Shown here piece by piece: positions 57,103-64,000 of a stretch of 64,000 bases of DNA (position 1 is the stretch's first letter; every line of letters starts with the position of its first letter). The translations under genes were made by a program, and so were the position numbers. The stretch spans positions 1 through 64,000 of the forward strand of contig NZ_JARXIA010000011.1 of assembly GCF_031127875.1 (NCBI RefSeq). Reading direction: 5' to 3'. Below the pieces are notes generated by a model. It was not told the DNA's origin and made no database searches. It was given only the letters and a program-made list of their open reading frames with translations. This stretch comes from Pelagicoccus sp. SDUM812005 (lineage in GTDB: Bacteria > Verrucomicrobiota > Verrucomicrobiia > Opitutales > Opitutaceae).

Positions 57103-58932
57103 CTATAGCAGTGATTTCATCCAGATGTCTGTCTCTTCTTGGTTGGGAGTTTTGAGCTGGGTGCTGCTGGTTTTGTCCGAATTAAATCGGTCCTGTTCTT
57201 CTGCTGAAGCAACCTTGCCCAAGTCGATGTCTGTAACACGGCTAATGCGAGTAAAGTTATAGAGTGAGAAGGAGTTTTCGGCGACTGTCTCGAGCTCTAC
57301 GGCAGGGCCTAGATCGTTGCTGCGGAGGTGGTGGGATACGAGATTATCGCCCTCGAATTCCAGAAGAAAGTTTTCTAGCACGAATATTTCTCGATAGGTT
57401 TTGAACTCTCTTTGCTTGGCCAACTTTTCGAGAGAGAGCTTCGCTCTGCTAGTGTGGATAGCATTGTAATGTTCGTTTTCGAAGACAAGAGGCATCGGGC
57501 TAATGAAGAGGTATTGGCCTGGCGGTAGTTCTTCGGCGAAGGTGAGCGCCCAATCGATTCGCTTTTGCAAGGTGTTCGAGTCTTTGTATCGAGGATTCGC
57601 ATACTGTTTGGAGGCGTAAAGACCGGTCGCTGCCATGAGCGTGTAGCAGAGGTAGGCAGACTTCTTGGATGCAATATGAATTCGGCCGAGTAACAGGCTA
57701 CCTGCGATGATGAAGCAGATGGTGAGGGGCAGGGCGAGACGGGAGACGATAGGGTCGTCGAATTTTCCGTAGAAGAAGAAGGCGTGAATGAGGCACAGAG
57801 GTATTAGATACAGCAAAAAAATCAGGAGAGCTAAACGTGCAGGTTGACCCTTGTAGAGTTCGCTGAAGCGAGTGCCCGAGAAGGCGAAAATGATCAGCAA
57901 GCCTGCGGCTCCCAAAAATCCAATGAATGGAGATCCTGGGTACAAGTCGCTCGGTATGAAGAGGAATTTGAATGCACTCTGTAGGTTAGGGCTTATGTGT
58001 TCCACAGAAAAGAGCGTGCCGCTTTCCATCGCGTATTGGTAACGTTCCGGGTTTTCCGCTACTGCTCGTTGTTGCCAAATGAGGGGAATGAAGAAAATAG
58101 GGGCAAAGCAAGTAACCCAGGATAGGGATATTTGCTTTTGTCTTACCCAATTGGCTAGGATCAGGACGGCGATCGGAATAGCGACTAGCACGGTCTCGTA
58201 ACGTACTTGGGAAGCCAATACGCCGACGAATGCGAGGCTCCCGAGCTTTTGTGCATCGGGTTCTTCCCAATAGCGAATGCCGCATAGGACTGCTAGTAGG
58301 ACACAGACGACGTTCAGGATATCAAACCCGCTACCACTGGAATTAATGGCGATCAGTGGTGTGAAGCAGGCAAGTCCGATAGCGATGAGCGCAGGCCTCA
58401 GGGATGAAATCTTTTGCACAATGACGCCGATCAAGAGCAGGAGCAGAAAAGTCAGGACGGCATTGAGGTAGAATCCGTTGGAAGAGCTGTAGCCTAGGAT
58501 GTCATGGGTCAGGGAGAGTAGGAAGGGGAAGAGGAGGGGGCGTTTGTCCAACAGTTCGAGGCGGGAAAAGCTATAGAGAGGAGATTCGCTGATTACGGGG
58601 ACGTGATACTGATGAAGATTCATCGACACGTTCGTCAGCACGTACTCGTCGAAAGCGATTTTGAATCCGCCGCCGTGACGGGTGTAGAGATAAACGCTAG
58701 CGAGTGTGCAAACGATAAGGAGTATTTGGGAATTTCTCCTCTTCGTCCAGTTTAGGAGGGGGCGCCAGTAGGTGTGAAGGAGTACGGCCAATGAGACGCC
58801 TGTAAGGAGGGCGATGTTCAGGTATCCAAAATTGATGAACAAGTTGGGCGTGTTCTCCGCGGATGGGTAGAAGAGCGCGAAGAGAAGAGATGCGGTCGCA
58901 ATGAGTATGAGCGCGATGAGCCTGATGATCAT
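57103..58932 (-). CDS. GT-C-like polytopic membrane protein (ArnT/PMT-type glycosyltransferase fold)
   Basis: A 609-residue protein with about 11-13 membrane helices and a soluble C-terminal part (about 450-609). The first periplasmic loop holds FDEYVLTNVSMNLHQYH, with the Asp-Glu pair expected of GT-C enzymes, and LLDKRPLLFPFLLSLTHDILG matches the conserved loop after helix 2-3. A lipid-linked sugar donor is likely but the acceptor is unknown. ATG 58932 is used, because an upstream ATG (58992) lies inside the pilin terminator hairpin. Sampled 60-base lines are 45-52% G+C, against 60-68% in neighbours. Confidence 0.72.
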   Translation of the reverse strand: MIIRLIALILIATASLLFALFYPSAENTPNLFINFGYLNIALLTGVSLAVLLHTYWRPLLNWTKRRNSQILLIVCTLASVYLYTRHGGGFKIAFDEYVLTNVSMNLHQYHVPVISESPLYSFSRLELLDKRPLLFPFLLSLTHDILGYSSSNGFYLNAVLTFLLLLLIGVIVQKISSLRPALIAIGLACFTPLIAINSSGSGFDILNVVCVLLAVLCGIRYWEEPDAQKLGSLAFVGVLASQVRYETVLVAIPIAVLILANWVRQKQISLSWVTCFAPIFFIPLIWQQRAVAENPERYQYAMESGTLFSVEHISPNLQSAFKFLFIPSDLYPGSPFIGFLGAAGLLIIFAFSGTRFSELYKGQPARLALLIFLLYLIPLCLIHAFFFYGKFDDPIVSRLALPLTICFIIAGSLLLGRIHIASKKSAYLCYTLMAATGLYASKQYANPRYKDSNTLQKRIDWALTFAEELPPGQYLFISPMPLVFENEHYNAIHTSRAKLSLEKLAKQREFKTYREIFVLENFLLEFEGDNLVSHHLRSNDLGPAVELETVAENSFSLYNFTRISRVTDIDLGKVASAEEQDRFNSDKTSSTQLKTPNQEETDIWMKSLL

Positions 58933-58980
58933 AGGATGTAGGGTTCTCCGAGAGTAGCGTTGACTGAACTTTCGCAAACG

Positions 58981-59014
58981 AAAAAAAACCATGCCGACCG
59001 TGCGGCATGGTTTT
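58981..59014 (-). terminator. Intrinsic terminator of the pilin gene
   Basis: On the minus strand: AACCATGCCG, loop CACGGT, CGGCATGGTT, then TTTTTT. It lies 37 bp after the pilin stop and separates it from the GT-C-like gene. Confidence 0.93.
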
Positions 59015-59050
59015 CGAAAATTCGACTGTTAAGTTGGGTCGGAACCTAAC

Positions 59051-59434
59051 TTACTTGGACTGACCTTCGGCAGTGAAGACGATTGCAGCCGTTAGCTGAG
59101 GGTGGCTGATGGTGAAGTCGCTATCGATACCGAGCTCTGTGCCAGTGATGGTGTATCCAGTGCCGAGGCGGCGAATGTATGGAGTGAGTGCAGAAGCGAC
59201 AGTACCAGTCGTGGAGTTGTAGGAGTGAGTTACAGTGGTCACGTTGTTTTCGAGCATGTACTGCTGAGCGGCAGAAGCGAGCTGGCGAGCATCATTCTCA
59301 ACTGCGGATTCGCGGGAGTCTTGGCGGACCTTCTGGAAGGCTGGGATAGCCATGGCTGCGAGGAGGCCGATGATGACCACCACGATCATAATTTCTACGA
59401 GTGTGAAACCTTTTTTGGATGTGTTCTTATGCAT
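59051..59434 (-). CDS. Type IV pilin-like protein (prepilin N-terminal methylation domain)
   Basis: A 127-residue prepilin. The leader peptide ends KKG and is cleaved before FTLVEIMIVVVIIG, the class III signal with Glu at +5, giving a long hydrophobic N-terminal helix and a globular Ser/Thr-rich head (NNVTTVTHSYNSTTG). Length and head fit verrucomicrobial pilins or GspG-type pseudopilins. No assembly genes are in the window, so the machinery is elsewhere. A purine-rich AGGAAAA lies 12-6 bases before the ATG, and a terminator follows, suggesting a well-expressed single gene. Confidence 0.92.
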   Translation of the reverse strand: MHKNTSKKGFTLVEIMIVVVIIGLLAAMAIPAFQKVRQDSRESAVENDARQLASAAQQYMLENNVTTVTHSYNSTTGTVASALTPYIRRLGTGYTITGTELGIDSDFTISHPQLTAAIVFTAEGQSK

Positions 59435-59642
59435 AATGATATTTTCCTAAGTTTGAATGTTCGGTTGATGAATTTGGATACGAACACTTAGGAATACGGC
59501 AGGTCGGAAAGGGCTCTTTAACAGTTTGAACGGCTTTCTAGGGAAAACTTGGAACCTTTGGGTCGTTTACGTTTATTTTGAAATTAACCGTTTGTCTTTT
59601 CGCGTTTCACGCACTCCGAATAGAGCTGGCCACCTAGTTTGC
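59435..59642. other. Divergent promoter region of pilin and DUF481 genes
   Basis: 208 bp of A+T-richer noncoding DNA. One TGGATAC heptamer (59475-59481) lies here outside any gene, 41 bp before the pilin ATG. The A+T-rich segments around 59565-59600 are possible plus-strand promoter elements. No ORF or RNA gene is seen. Confidence 0.4.
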
Positions 59643-60710
59643 ATGAGTAAGTTTTTCCTATCGTCCTTCCTTTTCCTCCTAGCGTTCTCCCAGAGTTGGG
59701 CGAAATCGCCGCAGGTGCAGGTCATTCTAGATAATGGTGACAGCCTTTCGGGCGCCCTGCTCGACGAGAGCGAATCCGAGCTAAAGCTCTCGGTCGACTA
59801 TTTGGGGGAGATTTCCTTGCCGCGCGACCGGGTCGCCGAAGTGGTTCGGAAGGCGAAGGGCAAAGAGGAGCGTCCCGCCGGCGAGGCGATCGCTGAGACG
59901 AAAATCGCTCCCGTACCGGAAAAGCCTCGCGTGGTGAAGGACGTGCCGGCGCCAGCAAAGGTAGCCCAGGGCGGACCTGCGGAGGCTGAGGAGCCGGAGC
60001 GGAAGAGGAGCTTGATGTACCGGTTATTCGCGACCTTGGGCGGGGTCGGTGGAATTGAGATCTTGCCGGAATGGGAGAAGAACGTGCAGCTAGGCTTGAA
60101 CTCGAGCTCGGGCCGCAAGGAGCAGTCTACCCAGAACTACCGTTTCGACATGCAGCGGAAGTTCGAGTCGAGCCGGATCAACATTAAGGCGGAGTACGCT
60201 TACGGAGACGCGAACGGTTCGAAGAACCGCGATCGCTTGAGCTCGAGCTATCGGTGGCGGAAGGATATCGGCCCGGGCGTCTTCTACGAATCGGAGTCGG
60301 ACTACTACAGCGACCAGATCAAGCTGATCGATGCCAACGTGGAGCAGAAGCTGGGCTTGGGGACGCGATTCCTGGACCAGAAGGATTCGACCTTGTCGGC
60401 CGGCTTGGGCGCCAGCGGGCGTTGGCGCAGCTTTCCTTCCAAGGAAGACGAGGTCGCCTACCTGGTGAACGTTTTCCAGGACTGGGACTACCGCATGTCG
60501 GAGAGGGTTCGGGTGAAGCAGGACTTCAAGTTTGCCATGCCCTTGGAGGACACGGACGGCTACGAGGTCAATTTCTCCGCCGCGTTGACGAGCTCGGTGA
60601 GCAAGTCGGTCAAGTTTTCCGTCCGCTACGAGTTGGGCTTCGACAATTCCCTTGCGGAGGAGTTGCGGGAAGACCGCCGCTTCATCAGCTCGCTCGGCTA
60701 CGCCTTCTAA
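59643..60710 (+). CDS. DUF481-type envelope protein (paralogue 2)
   Basis: A 355-residue exported protein with signal peptide (1-20). The N-terminal beta unit VILDNGDSLSGALLDE...VDYLGEISLPRDRV parallels that of the protein at 43773, and the C-terminal DUF481-like barrel domain is similar. Between them it has a longer Lys/Glu/Pro/Ala-rich linker (about 70-125). The C-terminus ends in aromatic GYAF, as outer-membrane barrels usually do. ATG 59643 begins a clean signal peptide. It is divergent from the pilin gene and converges with rsfS. Confidence 0.82.
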   Translation: MSKFFLSSFLFLLAFSQSWAKSPQVQVILDNGDSLSGALLDESESELKLSVDYLGEISLPRDRVAEVVRKAKGKEERPAGEAIAETKIAPVPEKPRVVKDVPAPAKVAQGGPAEAEEPERKRSLMYRLFATLGGVGGIEILPEWEKNVQLGLNSSSGRKEQSTQNYRFDMQRKFESSRINIKAEYAYGDANGSKNRDRLSSSYRWRKDIGPGVFYESESDYYSDQIKLIDANVEQKLGLGTRFLDQKDSTLSAGLGASGRWRSFPSKEDEVAYLVNVFQDWDYRMSERVRVKQDFKFAMPLEDTDGYEVNFSAALTSSVSKSVKFSVRYELGFDNSLAEELREDRRFISSLGYAF

Positions 60711-60730
60711 CGGGGTCGAGGCTTGCCGCT

Positions 60731-61114
60731 TTATTTCGAGGCGAGCAGCTTTTCGACGTCGACGGGGACCGCGTCCTTCCAGAGGGCTTCGAGCTTGTAG
60801 GTCTCGCGGGTCTCTTCGGAGAAGAGGTGCACCATGATGTCGAAGGCGTCCACGACGGCCCAGCCGCTGAAGTCGCCTTCGTCCACGCCGAGGATCTTGA
60901 CCTTGTGGTCCTTGAGGGCCTTGTCCAGGTCGCGGCGCAGGGCCCTGAGGTGAGGCTCGGCGAGGCCGGATGCGAGCACCAAGTAGTTTGTGATGGAGGA
61001 TGTCTCCCGTACGTCGAGGGCTACGATGTTCTCCGCCTTGGCGTTGTCCAAGGTCTTGCAGCAAAGGGCTAGCAGCTCTTCGCCTTTCAGTTCTACGTTT
61101 GATTTGGTGCTCAT
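60731..61114 (-). CDS. rsfS: Ribosomal silencing factor RsfS
   Basis: Binds ribosomal protein L14 and blocks subunit joining during starvation. 127 residues. The Iojap/RsfS core is clear: KAENIVALDVRETSSITNYLVLASG, then GDFSGWAVVDAFDIMVHLF and RETYKLEALW. ATG 61114 is preferred to an earlier start, because the upstream extension overlaps nadD and is not family-like. It lies 13 bp after nadD, its usual partner gene. Confidence 0.96.
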   Translation of the reverse strand: MSTKSNVELKGEELLALCCKTLDNAKAENIVALDVRETSSITNYLVLASGLAEPHLRALRRDLDKALKDHKVKILGVDEGDFSGWAVVDAFDIMVHLFSEETRETYKLEALWKDAVPVDVEKLLASK

Positions 61115-61127
61115 GTTTTTTTTGCCT

Positions 61128-61715
61128 CTAAGAATAGAGATTTTCGGCCTTGATGTAATCAAAGACATTCGCTGGCAAGAAGTACTTGGCGGAGCGGCCC
61201 GATTTAAGGCGTTCGCGGATTTCCGTGGAGCTGATCTCCAGTTGCCGGCCTTTGCCGTTGAGGATGCGGGTGTGGGAAGGGAGGTCGGGGTCGGCTTGGC
61301 TGCTGGATCCGGGGCGCTGGAAGGCGATGAAGCTGACGAGCTTGGCCAGGGTGTCGATGTCTCGCCAGTGGTGGAGCTGGGCGATTTGGTCGGCTCCGAG
61401 GATCCAGAACAGCTCGGCGCTTTTGTGCTCTTCGCTTAGGATCTTGGCAGTGCGGACGGAATAGCTGGTGGACTCGAATCGGTAGTCTACGTCGGAGCAG
61501 GCGAAGCGGGCTTCGCCTTCGGTGGCGATTTCGACCATCTTCATCCGTTGCTGGGGCGTCGTTTCGGGGGCGTTGCTCTTTAGGGGAGCTTGGAAGGCCG
61601 GCACGAAGAGGACGCGGTCCAGCTCGAATTGCTCGCAGGCGTCCAGCGCTATGATGAGGTGTCCGTTGTGGATGGGGTCGAAGCTGCCGCCGATGATGCC
61701 TATTCTTTCGCTCAC
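61128..61715 (-). CDS. nadD: Nicotinate-nucleotide adenylyltransferase
   Basis: Makes deamido-NAD from nicotinate mononucleotide and ATP. 195 residues. GGSFDPIHNGHL (9-20) is the nucleotidyltransferase (H/T)xGH motif, and the C-terminal ISSTEIRERL is the second ATP-binding motif. GTG 61715 is chosen because it places VSERIGIIGG at the N-terminus; the open frame upstream adds over 60 basic residues unlike the family. It is part of a sigma factor-nadD-rsfS run (gaps of 32 and 13 bp). Confidence 0.95.
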   Translation of the reverse strand: MSERIGIIGGSFDPIHNGHLIIALDACEQFELDRVLFVPAFQAPLKSNAPETTPQQRMKMVEIATEGEARFACSDVDYRFESTSYSVRTAKILSEEHKSAELFWILGADQIAQLHHWRDIDTLAKLVSFIAFQRPGSSSQADPDLPSHTRILNGKGRQLEISSTEIRERLKSGRSAKYFLPANVFDYIKAENLYS

Positions 61716-61747
61716 AGGGTGAAGCTCTTCTCTAAATAGAGAGGGTG

Positions 61748-62812
61748 TCAATAGCCTCTCGAGCCTGCGGGTTCCAAGCTCCTCTCCGACTCGAGCTCGG
61801 CGAGGTGGCTTCTCAGGGCGAGCAAGGCTCGCTTTTCGCGCTGGAAAATCTGCTGGCGCGAGATGCCGGCCCGTTGCGCGATTTGGGCGAGGGATTGGCA
61901 ATGGGGGGAGTCGCCCAGCCCAAAGCGGCTATCTACGACTTCCCGCTGTTTCGCGGTGAGCTTGGAGAGCGCCTGTCGCAGCTGGTCGCCTTCGTCCGAG
62001 CGCATGGCGACTTGCTGAGGGCAACTTTCGGGTTCCGAAGCGAGGTTAGGGTCGAGCTCGCCAGCGGAAGGGATGGGGGAATCGAGCTGCAAGGTTCCTT
62101 CTCGAATCGCTTTTTCGAGGATAGGATTCGCCCCCGGCTGTCCACGGAAGCTTTGCGATATTAGGTTGAGGGGGGCTTTGACCGGGAGGCGTTGCTCCAT
62201 GGCGAAGTTGCGGACGCGCCTCTTGATCCACTGGCAAGCGTAGGCCGCGAAATTCTCGCTCGGTTCGATGCGGTCGATGGCTTCCAGTAGCGCGAGGCGG
62301 GCCTCCTGGCAGGCGTCCTCCGCGAGCGAAGGAGCGCTGCAGTGGGCGCGGGCTCCTTCGCTCGCGAGGTTCTGGAACTGGCAAAACAGTTGGCTTTGCG
62401 ATTCCTTGTATTGCTCGTAACGGGCGCAGATCCGGATCAGCACTGCCTGTTGCAGGGCTTGCCATTCCGGATTGCTGGGTCTGCCGAAGTCGCTGCGGCC
62501 TTGGTAACGCGTGGCTCCCCAGAGTCGGGCGAGCCGCTTCGCTTCCGCGTGGCTGGGGGTGGGGAGCTCTCGCTGTAAGGCGTGGCGCAGGAGCGCCTGC
62601 TTCTGTTCGAGGGGCAAGGACCGCAAGGCGCTGCGCTGGCTGATGCCCTGGCGTTGTCCTTTGAAGCCCAGCTCTTGGGAGATGCAGGCCAAGCTCTCTT
62701 CCCAGAGCGGGTGGGCGAGCATCCAGTCGAGACCGGCTCGAAAGCGGGCGACCTGATGGGCCGCGGAGCTCGGCGACTGGGCTGGGGCTAGACTCTCGGT
62801 TCGCTTGGGCAT
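61748..62812 (-). CDS. Sigma-70 family RNA polymerase sigma factor, divergent
   Basis: A 354-residue protein. Region 2-like sequence (EDACQEARLALLEAIDRIEP...YACQWIKRRVRNFAMEQ) lies at about residues 165-210. A region 4 helix-turn-helix (LTAKQREVVDSRFGL...LAQIAQRAGISRQQIFQREKRAL) is near the C-terminus. The first ~110 residues form an unusual N-terminal extension and the R2-R4 linker is long, so it is neither a standard RpoD nor an ECF factor. The start is uncertain: ATG 62812 is used, and an upstream TTG at 62905 is possible. It leads an apparent operon with nadD and rsfS. Confidence 0.8.
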   Translation of the reverse strand: MPKRTESLAPAQSPSSAAHQVARFRAGLDWMLAHPLWEESLACISQELGFKGQRQGISQRSALRSLPLEQKQALLRHALQRELPTPSHAEAKRLARLWGATRYQGRSDFGRPSNPEWQALQQAVLIRICARYEQYKESQSQLFCQFQNLASEGARAHCSAPSLAEDACQEARLALLEAIDRIEPSENFAAYACQWIKRRVRNFAMEQRLPVKAPLNLISQSFRGQPGANPILEKAIREGTLQLDSPIPSAGELDPNLASEPESCPQQVAMRSDEGDQLRQALSKLTAKQREVVDSRFGLGDSPHCQSLAQIAQRAGISRQQIFQREKRALLALRSHLAELESERSLEPAGSRGY

Positions 62813-62959
62813 TTCGGGTTCGATGGCGACAGGCGCAAGTTTCGCGCTCGAGGCAGCTTTTAGCAAGAAAGCAGTTTTCGAGCAGCTCGGGCGGAAATTG
62901 CCCAAGCGCAGGCTTGTTTTCTAGGAGCAAGTCTGCTGCATTCCCGACTTCCAACCATG

Positions 62960-63045
62960 CCCTGGTGGCGGAATCGGTAGACGCAGCGGACTTAAAATCC
63001 GCTGTCCGCAAGGACGTGTGGGTTCGAGTCCCACCCTGGGCACCA
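62960..63045 (+). tRNA. tRNA-Leu (TAA anticodon)
   Basis: Class II tRNA: acceptor GCCCTGG/CCTGGGC, D-arm GGCGGAATCGGTAGAC, anticodon stem GCGGA/TCCGC around loop CTTAAAA (anticodon TAA), long variable arm, T loop GGTTCGAGTCC. CCA is encoded. Pairing the acceptor arms leaves one U-U mismatch at position 5-68. It reads TTA and TTG codons. Confidence 0.94.
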
Positions 63046-63274
63046 ATTGGGGGAAAGAGCGAAAGGTGAATTGCGCGAAGACCTTTCCGGACGAGGACCC
63101 CTGCGAGCTGTCGGCTATGCGGACGGCGGTGGGAGCGAGGGGGCTGCTGGAGGCGTTGGAGCGGTGGTTTGGAGAGCTTTGCTGGTATAAAATGTATTAA
63201 ATATACTTTTGTATGTATTTTGGGAGCTTTTCCGCTTGTTGTCTGATCCGGGCTTTGCAGGATGGTGCCTGATC
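63046..63274. promoter_or_regulatory. Likely promoter region of the ABC ATPase gene
   Basis: 229 bp. The segment 63186-63222 is unusually A+T-rich (TATAAAATG, TAAATATAC) and is the best candidate for a -10 region. A 44-codon GTG-initiated frame (63066-63200) has no family resemblance and is rejected as a gene. Confidence 0.4.
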
Positions 63275-64000
63275 ATGCTGCTTGAGGTACGAGACCTGAA
63301 CATTCGTTTCAACAGCCGCCACTCGAAAGTCGATGCGGTTCGAGGGATCTCGTTTTCTTTGGAGCGGGGCAAGACCTTAGCGATCGTGGGCGAGAGCGGC
63401 AGTGGCAAGAGTGTCACTTCGATGTCTTTGTCGCGGCTTTTGCCGCCGGCTCCCAAGTGCGTGGTGGAGGGGCAGGCGCTGTTGGACGGGGTTAACTTGC
63501 TGGAGTTGCCGGAGCGCCAGCTGCGCAAGGTCCGCGGGAAGCGGATCGCCTACGTCTTCCAGGAGCCGTCGACTTCGTTGAATCCATATTTCACGGTAGG
63601 AGCCCAGATCGCGGAGGCCCTCAAGTTTCACCGGGCGGATGTGGATGATTTTAGATCGGAAAGCGTTCGTCTTTTGGAGAAGGTTGGCATCCGGGATGCT
63701 GGTTCTCGCTTCAATGACTATCCCCATCAAATGAGCGGCGGCATGAAGCAGCGCGTTGTGATTGCCATGGCTCTGGCTTGCCAACCGGACATCTTGGTGG
63801 CGGACGAGCCGACGACGGCGTTGGACGTGACGATCGAGGCGCAGATAATGGATTTACTGCGGGAGCTGCGTGACAAGGAGGGCATGGCGATCATTTTGAT
63901 CACCCACAACTTTGGGATTGTGGACGGCTTTGCGGACGAGGTCGCTGTTATGTACCGCGGAAAGATCGTGGAGCAAGGAGAGACTGCGGAAGTGCTCGCG
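63275..64000 (+). CDS. Oligopeptide/dipeptide ABC transporter ATP-binding protein (DppD/OppD-like), partial
   Basis: 242 codons from ATG 63275 run open to the window edge, so the C-terminus is missing. It begins [12 protein letters not shown], with Walker [10 protein letters not shown] at residues 42-50. [17 protein letters not shown]-loop follows, then the signature MSGGMKQRV, Walker [13 protein letters not shown] and the H-loop ILITHNFG. This is the DppD/OppD/GsiA class; some members (GsiA, YejF) fuse two such modules. Permeases and the binding protein should lie beyond the window. Confidence 0.92.
   Translation, partial: MLLEVRDLNIRFNSRHSKVDAVRGISFSLERGKTLAIVGESGSGKSVTSMSLSRLLPPAPKCVVEGQALLDGVNLLELPERQLRKVRGKRIAYVFQEPSTSLNPYFTVGAQIAEALKFHRADVDDFRSESVRLLEKVGIRDAGSRFNDYPHQMSGGMKQRVVIAMALACQPDILVADEPTTALDVTIEAQIMDLLRELRDKEGMAIILITHNFGIVDGFADEVAVMYRGKIVEQGETAEVLA

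Noticed and set aside
63066-63200. A 44-codon GTG-initiated frame between tRNA-Leu and the ABC ATPase
   Set aside because: No family resemblance, and it runs into an A+T-rich probable promoter.

Overview
The window looks like chromosomal DNA from a free-living Verrucomicrobiota bacterium. The class Opitutia (Opitutales/Puniceicoccales, for example a Pelagicoccus-like organism) is my best guess. The guess rests on the roughly 60-65% G+C genes, the long (638 aa) PurF, FabV as enoyl reductase, a Zwf-OpcA pair, two DUF481-type envelope proteins with the same layout, and few recognisable Shine-Dalgarno sequences. No 16S rRNA is present, so the taxonomy is inference. There is no phage, IS element, CRISPR array or rRNA operon. 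Almost everything is housekeeping, with small accessory patches.

Layout. 0.2-2.4 kb: a two-gene membrane module, a DUF4384 protein followed by a caspase-like protease with an internal EF-hand loop and two C-terminal membrane helices. 2.5-6.5 kb: SMC with an unusual ~100-residue acidic insertion. 6.5-11 kb: a CPA2 antiporter and a secreted trypsin-like protease. 11-14.3 kb: yraN, then zwf-opcA (oxidative pentose phosphate entry) with a possible leader peptide. 14.3-16.6 kb: a palindromic repeat, dtd, fabV. 16.6-19.4 kb: a DsbD-type reductase and an exported redoxin. 19.5-25.5 kb: AAG glycosylase, PfkB kinase, uvrA, VWA-like protein, a hypothetical. 25.8-29 kb: purF-purM. 29-32 kb: lipoprotein, Dabb protein, second copy of the palindromic repeat, HNH nuclease, tsaC, rpsR, tRNA-Arg. 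32.3-39.2 kb: UgpC/MalK-type ATPase, VOC protein, sugar:cation symporter, pyruvate carboxylase. 39.5-43.6 kb: tRNA-Leu, the iron module (feoA-feoB with a divergent FeoB-associated Cys-rich protein), YcaQ-like protein. 43.8-47.3 kb: DUF481 protein, cysE, and a DUF1328-MscS-small lipoprotein cluster. 47.6-53.2 kb: aroC, a P-loop-less COG0523-like protein, coaBC, dinB, a SpoU methyltransferase, a thioredoxin-fold protein. 53.3-55.2 kb: an HDOD signalling protein with a GspB-like tail. 55.4-59.4 kb: two methyltransferases, a GT-C-like membrane protein and a pilin, in part with clearly lower G+C. 59.6-64 kb: second DUF481 protein, a sigma factor-nadD-rsfS run, tRNA-Leu, and the start of an oligopeptide-type ABC ATPase cut by the window edge.

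The most unexpected signal is at DNA level. The heptamer TGGATAC/GTATCCA occurs 33 times by hand count, against about 5-6 expected from composition. It is balanced between strands, balanced relative to transcription, and falls in all reading phases, often forcing rare codons such as GTA and ATA. This resembles a dispersed recognition word (uptake-sequence-like, Chi-like or methylation target) rather than a protein-coding effect. Other points for follow-up are the caspase/DUF4384 module, the HDOD-GspB fusion, the SMC acidic insert, dinB without a canonical start that keeps its first catalytic Asp, and the zwf leader ORF.
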